In this document: positions 25,397 through 32,701 of the stretch, piece after piece | How positions within the stretch are numbered: the stretch's first letter is position 1 | Layout of the letters: every line of letters starts with the position of its first letter | Assembly (NCBI RefSeq): GCF_030144325.1 | Contig: NZ_CP126307.1 | Location: 4,678,001-4,742,000, forward strand | Length of the DNA: 64,000 nt | From: Bosea vestrisii | GTDB taxonomy: Bacteria > Pseudomonadota > Alphaproteobacteria > Rhizobiales > Beijerinckiaceae | Reading direction: 5' to 3' | Made by a program: the position numbers and the translations under genes | Notes under the pieces: generated by a model | The model's database searches: none | What the model saw: the letters and a program-made list of their open reading frames with translations, nothing else | Told to the model about the DNA's origin: nothing

Positions 25397-26290
25397 TCAG
25401 CCCGGGTCCAGGAAGAACGCGCGTAGCGCTTCCGCCGTCGCCATCGGGCGCTCTTCCGGGAAGAAATGCCCGCCTGCCATCGCGCTGCCCTCGACCTCGT
25501 CAGCCCAGCGACGCCAGATCGCGAGCGGCCCGCCGTCGGCTTCATACCACTGCGCCAGCGCGCCCTCGGCGCTCCACAGGGCGAGCACCGGGCAGGCGAT
25601 ACGCCGCTCGTTTCGCTGGTCCTCGGCGTCATGTTCGCGATCGATTGCGGCAGCCGCCCGGTACTCCTCGCAGATCGCATGGATATGGTCGGCATCGCTT
25701 AGGGCTGCGACATAGGCTTTGCGCGCGGCCGGTGAGAACGTCGAGGCCGGGGTCCCCCAGCCATTGAGGGCGCTGTCGACGATCGCCTCCGGAGCCGCGG
25801 CGATGAGCCGCTCTGGCAAGGGCTCCGGTTGGGCGAGCAGCGCCCAAGGCCAGAAGCTGAGGGCGAAGCGGGCATCGGCCCGATCCCAGGCTTCGGCTGT
25901 TGGCACGATGTCGAACACGGCGAGCTTCGTGATCCGCTCGGGATGGTCGAGCGCCAGACGATAGGCGACGCGGCCACCGCGATCGTGCCCGGCCACGGCG
26001 AAGTGCTTGAAGCCCAGTTTCTCCATGACGGCGACCATGTCAGCGGCGAGCGCCCGCTTGCTGTAGGGCACATGGTCGGTGGTCGAGGATGGGCAGGAAC
26101 TTGCGCCATAGCCGCGCAGATCGGCGCAGATGACGGTGAATTCCTCCGCCAGTAGCGGAGCCACGTCCCGCCACATCAGATGCGTCTGCGGAAAGCCGTG
26201 CAGCAGCAGGAGTGGTGGGCCGGAGCCCATCCTGCGCAGGAATATCGCAGCTTCCTCCGTTTCAATGATCTCGTTGCTGAAATCGTCCAT
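25397..26290 (-). CDS. Alpha/beta hydrolase, haloacetate/fluoroacetate dehalogenase-like
   Basis: A 297-residue alpha/beta hydrolase closely resembling haloacetate dehalogenases: LLLHGFPQTHLMW (oxyanion region), nucleophile Asp103 in GHDRGGR with Arg104 and Arg107 placed to bind a substrate carboxylate, a likely acid at Asp127 (FDIVPT) and catalytic His275 (GGHFFPEE). In characterised fluoroacetate dehalogenases a His-Trp pair binds the halide about 45-46 residues after the nucleophile; here that position is Pro148-Trp149. An Asp nucleophile fits dehalogenases and epoxide hydrolases. Activity on fluoroacetate is therefore uncertain. Confidence 0.85.
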   Translation of the reverse strand: MDDFSNEIIETEEAAIFLRRMGSGPPLLLLHGFPQTHLMWRDVAPLLAEEFTVICADLRGYGASSCPSSTTDHVPYSKRALAADMVAVMEKLGFKHFAVAGHDRGGRVAYRLALDHPERITKLAVFDIVPTAEAWDRADARFALSFWPWALLAQPEPLPERLIAAAPEAIVDSALNGWGTPASTFSPAARKAYVAALSDADHIHAICEEYRAAAAIDREHDAEDQRNERRIACPVLALWSAEGALAQWYEADGGPLAIWRRWADEVEGSAMAGGHFFPEERPMATAEALRAFFLDPG

Positions 26291-26362
26291 GCCGACCTCC
26301 GCTTCCTCTGGCGGAAACGCGCAGCAGGTCGATCGGTGCCGCCATGCCCCAGACTGGAGCGA

Positions 26363-27550
26363 TCAGAACAGGCTGAGCTGCGCCTTCTCCTTCTCCGGCT
26401 TGACGAAGAGGTCGGTGCGCAGCCGCAGCCGCGTGCTGTTGAAGCCGAGCCGCTCGGCCGCCATCTCGAAGCGCCGGCCGATCATCCAGGCATACGGGCC
26501 GGAACCGACCTGGCGCTGGCCCCAGGCGGCATCGTAATCCTTGCCGCCGCGGGTCGAGCGGATCAGCGAGACGACATGGCGCATCTTGTCGGGGTGATGC
26601 GTCACCAGCCAGTCCTGCACGATGTCCTTCACCTCGAGCGGCAGGCGCAGCAGCACATAGCCGGCCTCGCGCGCCCCCGCCGCTTTCGCGGCATCCAGGA
26701 TGCGCTCGATCTCGTGCTCGTTGATCGCTGGCACGATCGGCGCGACCAGCACGGTCACCGGAATGCCGGCTTCCGACAGCCTGCGGATCGTTTCGATCCG
26801 CTTGGCGGGCGAAGCGGCGCGCGGCTCCATGTCGCGGGCGAGCTTTGGATCGAGCGTCGTCACCGAGAGCGCGACCTTGACCAGCCCCTTTGCCGCCATC
26901 GGTGCGAGGATATCGATGTCGCGTTGCACCAGCGCCGATTTGGTGACGATGCCGACCGGATGGTTGAACTTCGCCAGCACTTCGAGGATTCCGCGCATGA
27001 TCCGCAGCTTCTTCTCGATCGGCTGGTAGGCATCGGTATTGGTGCCGATCGCGATGGTGCGGGGTTGGTAGCTCGGCGAGGACAGCTCCTTTTCCAGCAG
27101 CAGCGCCGCGTCCGGCTTGGCGGTCAGCTTGCTTTCGAAGTCGAGCCCGGGCGACAGCCCGAGATAGGCATGGCTCGGCCGCGCGAAGCAGTAGACGCAG
27201 CCATGCTCGCAGCCGCGATAGGGGTTGATCGAACGGTCGAACGAGATATCGGGCGAATCATTGCGTGTAATGATCGTCCGCGGCTTCTCGACCGAGACCT
27301 CGGTCTTGAACGCCGGCAGCTCGCCGAGCGAGCCCCAGCCGTCATCCTCGCTGATGCGGGTCTCGGCTTCATAGCGGCCGCCGGGATTGATCGTCGCGCC
27401 GCGTCCGCGCCGCCGCTCCGGGTCGATCTGGCTGCCGACATGGGCGAGCGGATCGACCGGTGCGAGCCGCACCGGCGCCGAGACGCTTCCCGGCTCGCTG
27501 TCGCGGCGTTTCAGCGGTTGCGTCCTGGCTGAGGGTCTGGCCTGCAGCAT
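26363..27550 (-). CDS. PA0069-family radical SAM protein
   Basis: A 395-residue radical SAM enzyme with the cluster motif GCEHGCVYCFARP (C-x3-C-x2-C) and features of the PA0069/Rv2578c group, which is distantly related to spore photoproduct lyase; the reaction is not established. The start at 27550 follows GGGAGA. A perfect alphaproteobacterial LexA-type direct repeat lies 47 bases upstream (27597-27611), which suggests SOS induction and a DNA-repair role. It is divergent from a GT2-like gene. Confidence 0.88.
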   Translation of the reverse strand: MLQARPSARTQPLKRRDSEPGSVSAPVRLAPVDPLAHVGSQIDPERRRGRGATINPGGRYEAETRISEDDGWGSLGELPAFKTEVSVEKPRTIITRNDSPDISFDRSINPYRGCEHGCVYCFARPSHAYLGLSPGLDFESKLTAKPDAALLLEKELSSPSYQPRTIAIGTNTDAYQPIEKKLRIMRGILEVLAKFNHPVGIVTKSALVQRDIDILAPMAAKGLVKVALSVTTLDPKLARDMEPRAASPAKRIETIRRLSEAGIPVTVLVAPIVPAINEHEIERILDAAKAAGAREAGYVLLRLPLEVKDIVQDWLVTHHPDKMRHVVSLIRSTRGGKDYDAAWGQRQVGSGPYAWMIGRRFEMAAERLGFNSTRLRLRTDLFVKPEKEKAQLSLF

Positions 27551-27596
27551 GGCTTCGTCTCCCGGCGGAATCGGTTGATCCGAGACCAAGGAATGT

Positions 27597-27611
27597 GAAC
27601 ATAACAGGAAC
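27597..27611. promoter_or_regulatory. LexA-type SOS box (GAAC-N7-GAAC)
   Basis: GAAC (27597-27600), seven bases, GAAC (27608-27611). On the minus strand this reads GTTC-N7-GTTC, the direct-repeat LexA box of alphaproteobacteria. It lies 47 bases upstream of the radical SAM start and overlaps a possible minus-strand promoter (TTGCAT, 17 bases, CACATT). It is 55 bases before the divergent plus-strand gene, so it could affect both. Confidence 0.6.
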
Positions 27612-27666
27612 AAAATGCAAGTGACAGGATTGCGACATGTTGCACTGCGTCATAAGCTGATCCCCC

Positions 27667-28167
27667 ATGATCACCGCCGTCATCCGGGCCAATCGCGACG
27701 TCGAAGCGCTCGCAGCGACCTTGTCCGTGCTGATTCCCGCGGTCGCGCAGGGCGTGATCGGCCATGCCGTGGTGATCGACGAGGCAAATGACGCTGCGAT
27801 CGAGCGTCTCGCCGACGAGACCGGCGCCAGCTATGTCAGGGCCAAGAATCTGGCCAGGAACGGCGAGGCCTGGTCCAGCGGGGTCGCGCAGGCGCGCGGC
27901 GACTGGGTCATCCTGCTCGAAGCCGGCGATCTGCCCGAGCCGCAATGGACGCCGAGCATCGAGCGGCATTTGCTGACGATGGCGATGCGGCCGGCCTTGA
28001 TGCCGCTGCGCGGCATGGCCGCGGCGCTGCGCGAATGGGGCGCAGTCTCGCTGCGCTCGCGCCACGTCAGGGCCGGGCTCCTGGCGCCCAAGACGCAAAT
28101 CCTGTCCGGCCGGCTGGCGCGTGCGCCGCGCCGGCTCACCGTGCGTCGCGAGCGCGCCGAAGGCTGA
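27667..28167 (+). CDS. Short glycosyltransferase family 2-like protein
   Basis: A 166-residue protein resembling only the nucleotide-binding half of a GT2 glycosyltransferase: ITAVIRANRDVEALAATLSVLIPA, VVIDEANDAAIERLADETGA, and WSSGVAQARGDWVILLEAGD where full enzymes have the DxD region. The expected DxD is replaced by EAGD, and the acceptor domain is missing, so it may not be an active transferase. Its C-terminus is Arg-rich. Conserved short homologues of this form are known in Hyphomicrobiales, without an assigned function. It converges on the zinc peptidase gene with a 4-base gap. Confidence 0.7.
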   Translation: MITAVIRANRDVEALAATLSVLIPAVAQGVIGHAVVIDEANDAAIERLADETGASYVRAKNLARNGEAWSSGVAQARGDWVILLEAGDLPEPQWTPSIERHLLTMAMRPALMPLRGMAAALREWGAVSLRSRHVRAGLLAPKTQILSGRLARAPRRLTVRRERAEG

Positions 28168-28171
28168 GCCG

Positions 28172-29062
28172 TCAGAGCTGGTTCGTCTTGAAGGTGTCGC
28201 AGCTCTGCATCGAGCCGGATTTGAAGCCCGTGTTGAACCAGCGCGTGCGCTGTGCCGACGAGCCATGCGTGAAGGAATCCGGCACGACGACGCCGCGGCC
28301 CTGTTGCTGCAGCTTGTCGTCGCCGATCGCAGAGGCGGAGCGCATCGCCTCGTCGATGTCGCCGGGCTGGATGCGGTCCATCGCCTGGATGTTATAGGCC
28401 CAGACGCCGGCGAAGCAGTCGGCCTGCAATTCGACCCGTACCGAAAGCTGGTTCGATTCGCGCTCGGAGACCCGTTGGCGCATCTCGTTCACCTTCGGCA
28501 GGATGCCGATCAGGTTCTGGATGTGATGGCCGATCTCGTGGCCGACGACATAGGCATAGGCAAAGTCGCCGCCGCCACCGAGCTTGCGCTGCATCTCCTG
28601 GAAGAAGGAGAGGTCGAGATAGACCCGCTGGTCGTTGGGGCAATAGAACGGCCCCATCGCCGCCTGCGCCGTGCCGCAGCCTGAGCGGTCGACGCCGCTG
28701 AACAGCACCAGCTTTGGTGGCACATATTTGCGGTTGGCCTGCTGCGGCAGCACCTTGCTCCAGACATCCTCGTTCTGCGCCAGCACGGCCGAGACGAAGC
28801 GGCCCATCTCGTCCTGTGGCGGACCGGCCGATTTGCGCTGCTCCTGCGTCGGCGCAGTGCGCCCGCCGATGCCACCGATCAGTTCGGCCCCGCCGATCAG
28901 CAGGCGCGGATCGATGCCGAGCGCCCAGCCGAGCAGGCCGAGCACGACCATGGTACCGATGCCGATACCGCCGCGTCCGCCGGGAAGGCCGGCATATTCG
29001 CCGCCACCCCCGCCACGCCGGTCCTCAAGATTGTCGGACTGGCGATAATCTTCCCAACGCAT
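28172..29062 (-). CDS. YpfJ-family neutral zinc metallopeptidase
   Basis: A 296-residue membrane-anchored protein of the YpfJ/KPN_02809 family. It has a Gly/Arg-rich N-terminus, one membrane segment (about residues 34-50, GTMVVLGLLGWALGI), a conserved core (GCGTAQAAMGPFYCPNDQ; LDLSFFQEM) and the zinc-binding HEIGHH motif, with QADCFAGVWA downstream providing the third ligand. Substrate unknown. Start 29062 (MRWEDYRQSDNLEDRR) is the typical family N-terminus. Confidence 0.93.
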   Translation of the reverse strand: MRWEDYRQSDNLEDRRGGGGGEYAGLPGGRGGIGIGTMVVLGLLGWALGIDPRLLIGGAELIGGIGGRTAPTQEQRKSAGPPQDEMGRFVSAVLAQNEDVWSKVLPQQANRKYVPPKLVLFSGVDRSGCGTAQAAMGPFYCPNDQRVYLDLSFFQEMQRKLGGGGDFAYAYVVGHEIGHHIQNLIGILPKVNEMRQRVSERESNQLSVRVELQADCFAGVWAYNIQAMDRIQPGDIDEAMRSASAIGDDKLQQQGRGVVVPDSFTHGSSAQRTRWFNTGFKSGSMQSCDTFKTNQL

Positions 29063-29137
29063 GCGCGAACCCTTGTTGCAGCGCCGCCAATGTCGGCGAC
29101 GCGGCGGCCGAACTCAAGTCCCGTTGCGCAGGCGGCC

Positions 29138-30142
29138 TCAATGATAGCCGCTATCGGCCTTCACCTTGCCGCGGAAGGTCCAGTACACGAAGGCCGTGTA
29201 GAACAGGATCATCGGCAGGAGAAAGCTGACGCCGATCAGTACGAAGATGTGCGAACTCGGAGCCGCTGCGGTGTCCCAGATCGTCAGGCCGGGTGGCACC
29301 AGATAGGGATAGTTCGAGATCGCCAGGCCGAGGAAGCAGAGCAGGAAGATCGCGATGGTGAAGGCGAAGGGCGTGAACTCGTGGTTCCCGTGCAGTCGCT
29401 TCCAAACCATGTAGCCGCAGAAGGCGGTCAGCACCGGGAACGGCCAGAGCAGCAACAGATTCGAGGGCGTGAACCAGCGCTCGGCGATGCGCGGATGGGC
29501 ATAAGGCGTCCATAGCGAGACCAGCGCGGCAAAGGCGAGCAGGCAAAGCAGCAGGGTCTTGGCCTGGCGCCGGGCGCGATCGGCCACCGCCCCTTCCGTC
29601 TTGAAGACCAGCCAGGTCGCGCCGAGCAGGGCGTAGCCGACGACGACGCCGGCTCCGCACATCAGCGAGAATGGCGTCAGCCAGTCGAACGGGCCGCCGG
29701 CGAACTGGTTATCGACGACCTTCACGCCCTGGATCAGCCCGCCGAGGATGACGCCTTGCGAGAAGGCAGCGGTGGTGGAGCCGAGCCAGAACGCCAGATC
29801 CCAGATCCGGTGCTTCGGCTTGGCGACCCAGCGGAACTCGAAGGCGACGCCGCGGAAGATCAGCGACAGCAGCATCAGCGTCACCGGCAGGTACAAGGCC
29901 GGCATGATCACGGAATAGGCCAGCGGGAACGCGACCCAGAGGCCGGCGCCGCCGAGCACCAGCCAGGTCTCGTTGCCGTCCCAGAACGGCGCGACCGAGT
30001 TCATCATCTGGTCACGCTCGCTTTCGTCCGCGGTCGTCGGGAACAGGATGGCGATGCCGAGGTCGAAACCGTCGAGCACGACATAGAGCATGACGGCGGT
30101 GCCGATCAGTCCGGCCCAGATCACGGGGAGATACCATTCCAT
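29138..30142 (-). CDS. cydB: Cytochrome bd ubiquinol oxidase subunit II
   Basis: Partner subunit of the quinol oxidase CydAB, which reduces O2 without pumping protons and works at low oxygen or under stress. It has 334 residues and about eight or nine helices, with LDGFDLGIAILFP near the N-terminus and APFWDGNETWLVLGG. It follows cydA by 11 bases. The short cydA Q-loop puts the pair in the cyanide-insensitive (CIO) branch. Confidence 0.96.
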   Translation of the reverse strand: MEWYLPVIWAGLIGTAVMLYVVLDGFDLGIAILFPTTADESERDQMMNSVAPFWDGNETWLVLGGAGLWVAFPLAYSVIMPALYLPVTLMLLSLIFRGVAFEFRWVAKPKHRIWDLAFWLGSTTAAFSQGVILGGLIQGVKVVDNQFAGGPFDWLTPFSLMCGAGVVVGYALLGATWLVFKTEGAVADRARRQAKTLLLCLLAFAALVSLWTPYAHPRIAERWFTPSNLLLLWPFPVLTAFCGYMVWKRLHGNHEFTPFAFTIAIFLLCFLGLAISNYPYLVPPGLTIWDTAAAPSSHIFVLIGVSFLLPMILFYTAFVYWTFRGKVKADSGYH

Positions 30143-30153
30143 CTGGATTCTCC

Positions 30154-31584
30154 TCAGCTCGCCGGCTGGATCTTGTCGTCGCCGGGATGACCGTCGCCGA
30201 AGATCGCCGAGGCCGGTGCCTGCGCCGCCTTCAGCGGCCGCTTCGATGGCTGCTCGGGCGGGTCCTCATGGCTGATTTCGTCTGGTCCCTTGGCGATCAG
30301 GCGGTTGATCAAGAGGATGCCGGCGGTGAACACCACGCAATAGACGAAGACGAACAACGCCAGCGAGATCGCGACCTCGGCGGTGGTGATCGGCGACACC
30401 GCATCCTTGGAGCGCAGGATGCCGGTGGCGACCCAGGGCTGGCGCCCGACTTCGGTAACGAACCAGCCGGCGAGAATGGCGACGAAGCCGGCGGGCCAGG
30501 TGTACTGGGCGATCCAGAGCCAGCGCTGCGACTCGAAGATGCGACCGCGCCACCAGAGCCAGGCTCCGATCCAGCCGAACAGGATCATCAGCGTGCCGAG
30601 CCCGACCATCAGCCGGAAGCCGAAGAAGGGGATCAGCACCGGCGGGCGGTCTTCGCGCGGGAAGTCCTTCAGGCTCTTGAACAGGGCGTCCATGCTGCCA
30701 TGGGTGAGCAGGCTGGCGACGCCGGGGATCGCGATCTCGAAGCGGTTGAGCTCAGCCTTCTCGTCAGGCCAGGCGAAGAGCACGAGCGCGCCGGGCTTGG
30801 ACGAGTCCCAGTGCGCCTCGATCGCAGCGAGTTTGGCTGGCTGGTAGATCGCGGTCTGCTTGCCGTGGAAGTCGCCGATGACAGCCTGCAGCGGTGCGGT
30901 CAGCGCGATCATCAGGATCGCCATCCGCACCATCGTCCTGGCCGACTCGGTGCGATGGCCGGCGAGCAGGTGGCGGGCGCCGGTCGCCAGCACGACGAAG
31001 GCGGTGGTGAGGTAGGCCGCCGTCATCATGTGTGCGTAGCGCAGTGGGAAGGTCGGGCTGAAGACGATCTTCATCCAGTCGACGGGGTAGGCGATGCCGT
31101 CGCGGACCTCGTGCCCGACCGGGTACTGCATCCAGCTATTGGCCGAGAGAATCCAGAAGCCCGACAGCGCGGTGCCGCCGGCGACGATCACCGCCGAGAG
31201 GAAATGCAGCCAGGGCGGCACCCGCTTCCAGCCGAAGAGCAGCACGCCGAGGAAGGATGCTTCGAGGAAGAAGGCGCTGAGCACCTCATAGCCGATCAAC
31301 GGGCCCAGCACGTTGCCGGTGACTGCCGAGAACCGGCTCCAGTTCGTACCGAACTGGTAGGAGAGCACGATGCCGGAAACCACGCCCATGGCGAAGGAGA
31401 CCGCGAAGATCTTGGTCCAGAAGCGGGCGAGGAGATGGAACTTCTGGTCGCCGGTCTTCAGCCACAGGCCGAGCAGCGTCGCGATATAGGCCGACAGCCC
31501 GATCGTGAAGGCGGGAAAGACGATGTGGAAGGAAATCGTGAAGGCGAACTGGATGCGGGACAGCAGAAAGGCGTCGATTTCCAT
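30154..31584 (-). CDS. cydA: Cytochrome bd ubiquinol oxidase subunit I (CIO-type)
   Basis: Heme-binding subunit carrying b558, b595 and d. It has 476 residues. Visible are LSRIQFAFTISFHIVFPAFTIG (His20 region for the heme d/b595 site), GWFVTEVGRQPW after the quinol loop and GRQPWV. The Q-loop is short, as in CIO-type oxidases. The C-terminal tail is Pro/Lys-rich. A 9-bp hairpin in the upstream region (31626-31648) may be regulatory. No cydX- or cydDC-like genes are present. Confidence 0.96.
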   Translation of the reverse strand: MEIDAFLLSRIQFAFTISFHIVFPAFTIGLSAYIATLLGLWLKTGDQKFHLLARFWTKIFAVSFAMGVVSGIVLSYQFGTNWSRFSAVTGNVLGPLIGYEVLSAFFLEASFLGVLLFGWKRVPPWLHFLSAVIVAGGTALSGFWILSANSWMQYPVGHEVRDGIAYPVDWMKIVFSPTFPLRYAHMMTAAYLTTAFVVLATGARHLLAGHRTESARTMVRMAILMIALTAPLQAVIGDFHGKQTAIYQPAKLAAIEAHWDSSKPGALVLFAWPDEKAELNRFEIAIPGVASLLTHGSMDALFKSLKDFPREDRPPVLIPFFGFRLMVGLGTLMILFGWIGAWLWWRGRIFESQRWLWIAQYTWPAGFVAILAGWFVTEVGRQPWVATGILRSKDAVSPITTAEVAISLALFVFVYCVVFTAGILLINRLIAKGPDEISHEDPPEQPSKRPLKAAQAPASAIFGDGHPGDDKIQPAS

Positions 31585-31625
31585 CGCATCGCTCCGGCGT
31601 ACCGGCCACGAACGTCATGGCCGAA

Positions 31626-31648
31626 AGACCCTGCCGGTTGCAGGGTCT
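31626..31648. promoter_or_regulatory. Inverted repeat upstream of cydA
   Basis: AGACCCTGC and GCAGGGTCT form a perfect 9-bp dyad with a CGGTT spacer, 42 bases upstream of cydA and 78 bases downstream of the end of the uracil-DNA glycosylase gene. It could be an operator for an oxygen or redox regulator, or the end structure of the upstream minus-strand transcript. I do not see an FNR or FixK box here. Confidence 0.45.
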
Positions 31649-31724
31649 ACTTTGTACTCGGAATAATCAAGCCGATGCGACAGGGCAGCCTTCTGTGGTG
31701 ACGCAGTGGCATCGCGCCGCTGCG

Positions 31725-32528
31725 TCAAAGCGCGTCGAGTGCCGCCTTGAGGGCTCGCAAGTCGCGCCAGGCCAGGCGCTTCTGCAGCGGTTGGCGCAGC
31801 AGATAGGCCGGGTGCAGCGTCGCGATCGCCCGGATCACGCGGGTGCCGGTATCGTATTCCCGCCAGCGGCCGCGCGAAGCCAGGATGCCGGAGACGCCGA
31901 GCAGCCCCTGCGCCGACGGGCCGCCGATGCAGACCAGGATGTCGGGATCGGCGAGCTGGATCTGGCGCTGGATGAACGGCAGGCAGATCGCGACCTCCTG
32001 CGGCGTCGGCGTGCGGTTGCCGGGCGGGCGCCAGGGCAGGAGGTTGGCGATATAGACATGCTCCTGCCGGTTGAAGCCGATCGAAGCCAGCATCCGGTCG
32101 AGCAATTGGCCTGAACGGCCGACGAAGGGCAGGCCGGCGCGGTCTTCGTCAGCGCCCGGCGCCTCGCCAACGACCATCACCTTCCCGGCCGGATTGCCGT
32201 CGGCGAAGACGAGGCTTTTCGCCGAGGCCTTGAGCGGGCAACCTTCGAAGCTGGCGAGTGCCGCCTTGAGCTCTTCCAGCGTCGTCGCCTCGCGCGCCAG
32301 CGCCTGGGCCGACAGCGCCGCTTCGTCCGGCGGCGCCGGGGCCGCTGTCGGGGCGCGCGCGGTTATCGGTTGGGAGGACGCCACGAGGCGTGCGACAGGC
32401 TGTCGCGCCGGAGCAAGCTCCGTTGCAGCTGCGAAATGGTCGTGCGGCGTCTCGTCGAGCGCCTCCGTCACGCCCATCTCGGCGTACCAGGCAATCAGTT
32501 CGGCTGCGGAGACGGCGTCGAAGGACAT
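31725..32528 (-). CDS. Uracil-DNA glycosylase, family 4-like
   Basis: Removes uracil from DNA. It has 267 residues: an Ala/Pro-rich N-terminal region (1-80) and a UDG fold with motif GEAPGADEDRAGLPFVGRSG, NLLPWRPPGNRTPTPQE and the C-terminal motif ATLHPAYLLRQP. Some cysteines expected for the family 4 iron-sulfur cluster are absent or displaced: GCPLKAS has one of the first pair. Start 32528 (MSFDAVSA) is chosen because the longer frame runs into the promoter region. It is divergent from the ETF-QO gene across a palindromic AT-rich site. Confidence 0.9.
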   Translation of the reverse strand: MSFDAVSAAELIAWYAEMGVTEALDETPHDHFAAATELAPARQPVARLVASSQPITARAPTAAPAPPDEAALSAQALAREATTLEELKAALASFEGCPLKASAKSLVFADGNPAGKVMVVGEAPGADEDRAGLPFVGRSGQLLDRMLASIGFNRQEHVYIANLLPWRPPGNRTPTPQEVAICLPFIQRQIQLADPDILVCIGGPSAQGLLGVSGILASRGRWREYDTGTRVIRAIATLHPAYLLRQPLQKRLAWRDLRALKAALDAL

Positions 32529-32643
32529 GGGCGACAGAATACCGCGGCGCTTGGAACGAAGCGAGCCCGTTCGCTGTTGCAAAATAACCGGGAGCCCCGG
32601 ATAGAGGAATTCCAATCAGCCCCGCGGCTTGGCGGGATGATCG

Positions 32644-32667
32644 AGATAGTTCATATATAAACTATCT
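32644..32667. promoter_or_regulatory. Palindromic AT-rich operator candidate between UDG and ETF-QO genes
   Basis: AGATAGTT (32644-32651) and AACTATCT (32660-32667) form a perfect 8-bp dyad around CATATATA, and so a 24-base palindrome. The centre TATATA can serve as a -10 element on either strand, and the site is 35 bases upstream of the ETF-QO start. This size and symmetry are typical of a dimeric repressor operator (TetR or similar). No such regulator gene is next to it. Confidence 0.5.
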
Positions 32668-32701
32668 AATGACATATAAGCGGCGCGGGGTGGAGGGCAG
32701 C

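Noticed and set aside
32560..32580. GAAC and GTTC near the uracil-DNA glycosylase start, considered as a LexA box
   Set aside because: The two are inverted and 11 bases apart, so they do not fit the alphaproteobacterial GAAC-N7-GAAC consensus.
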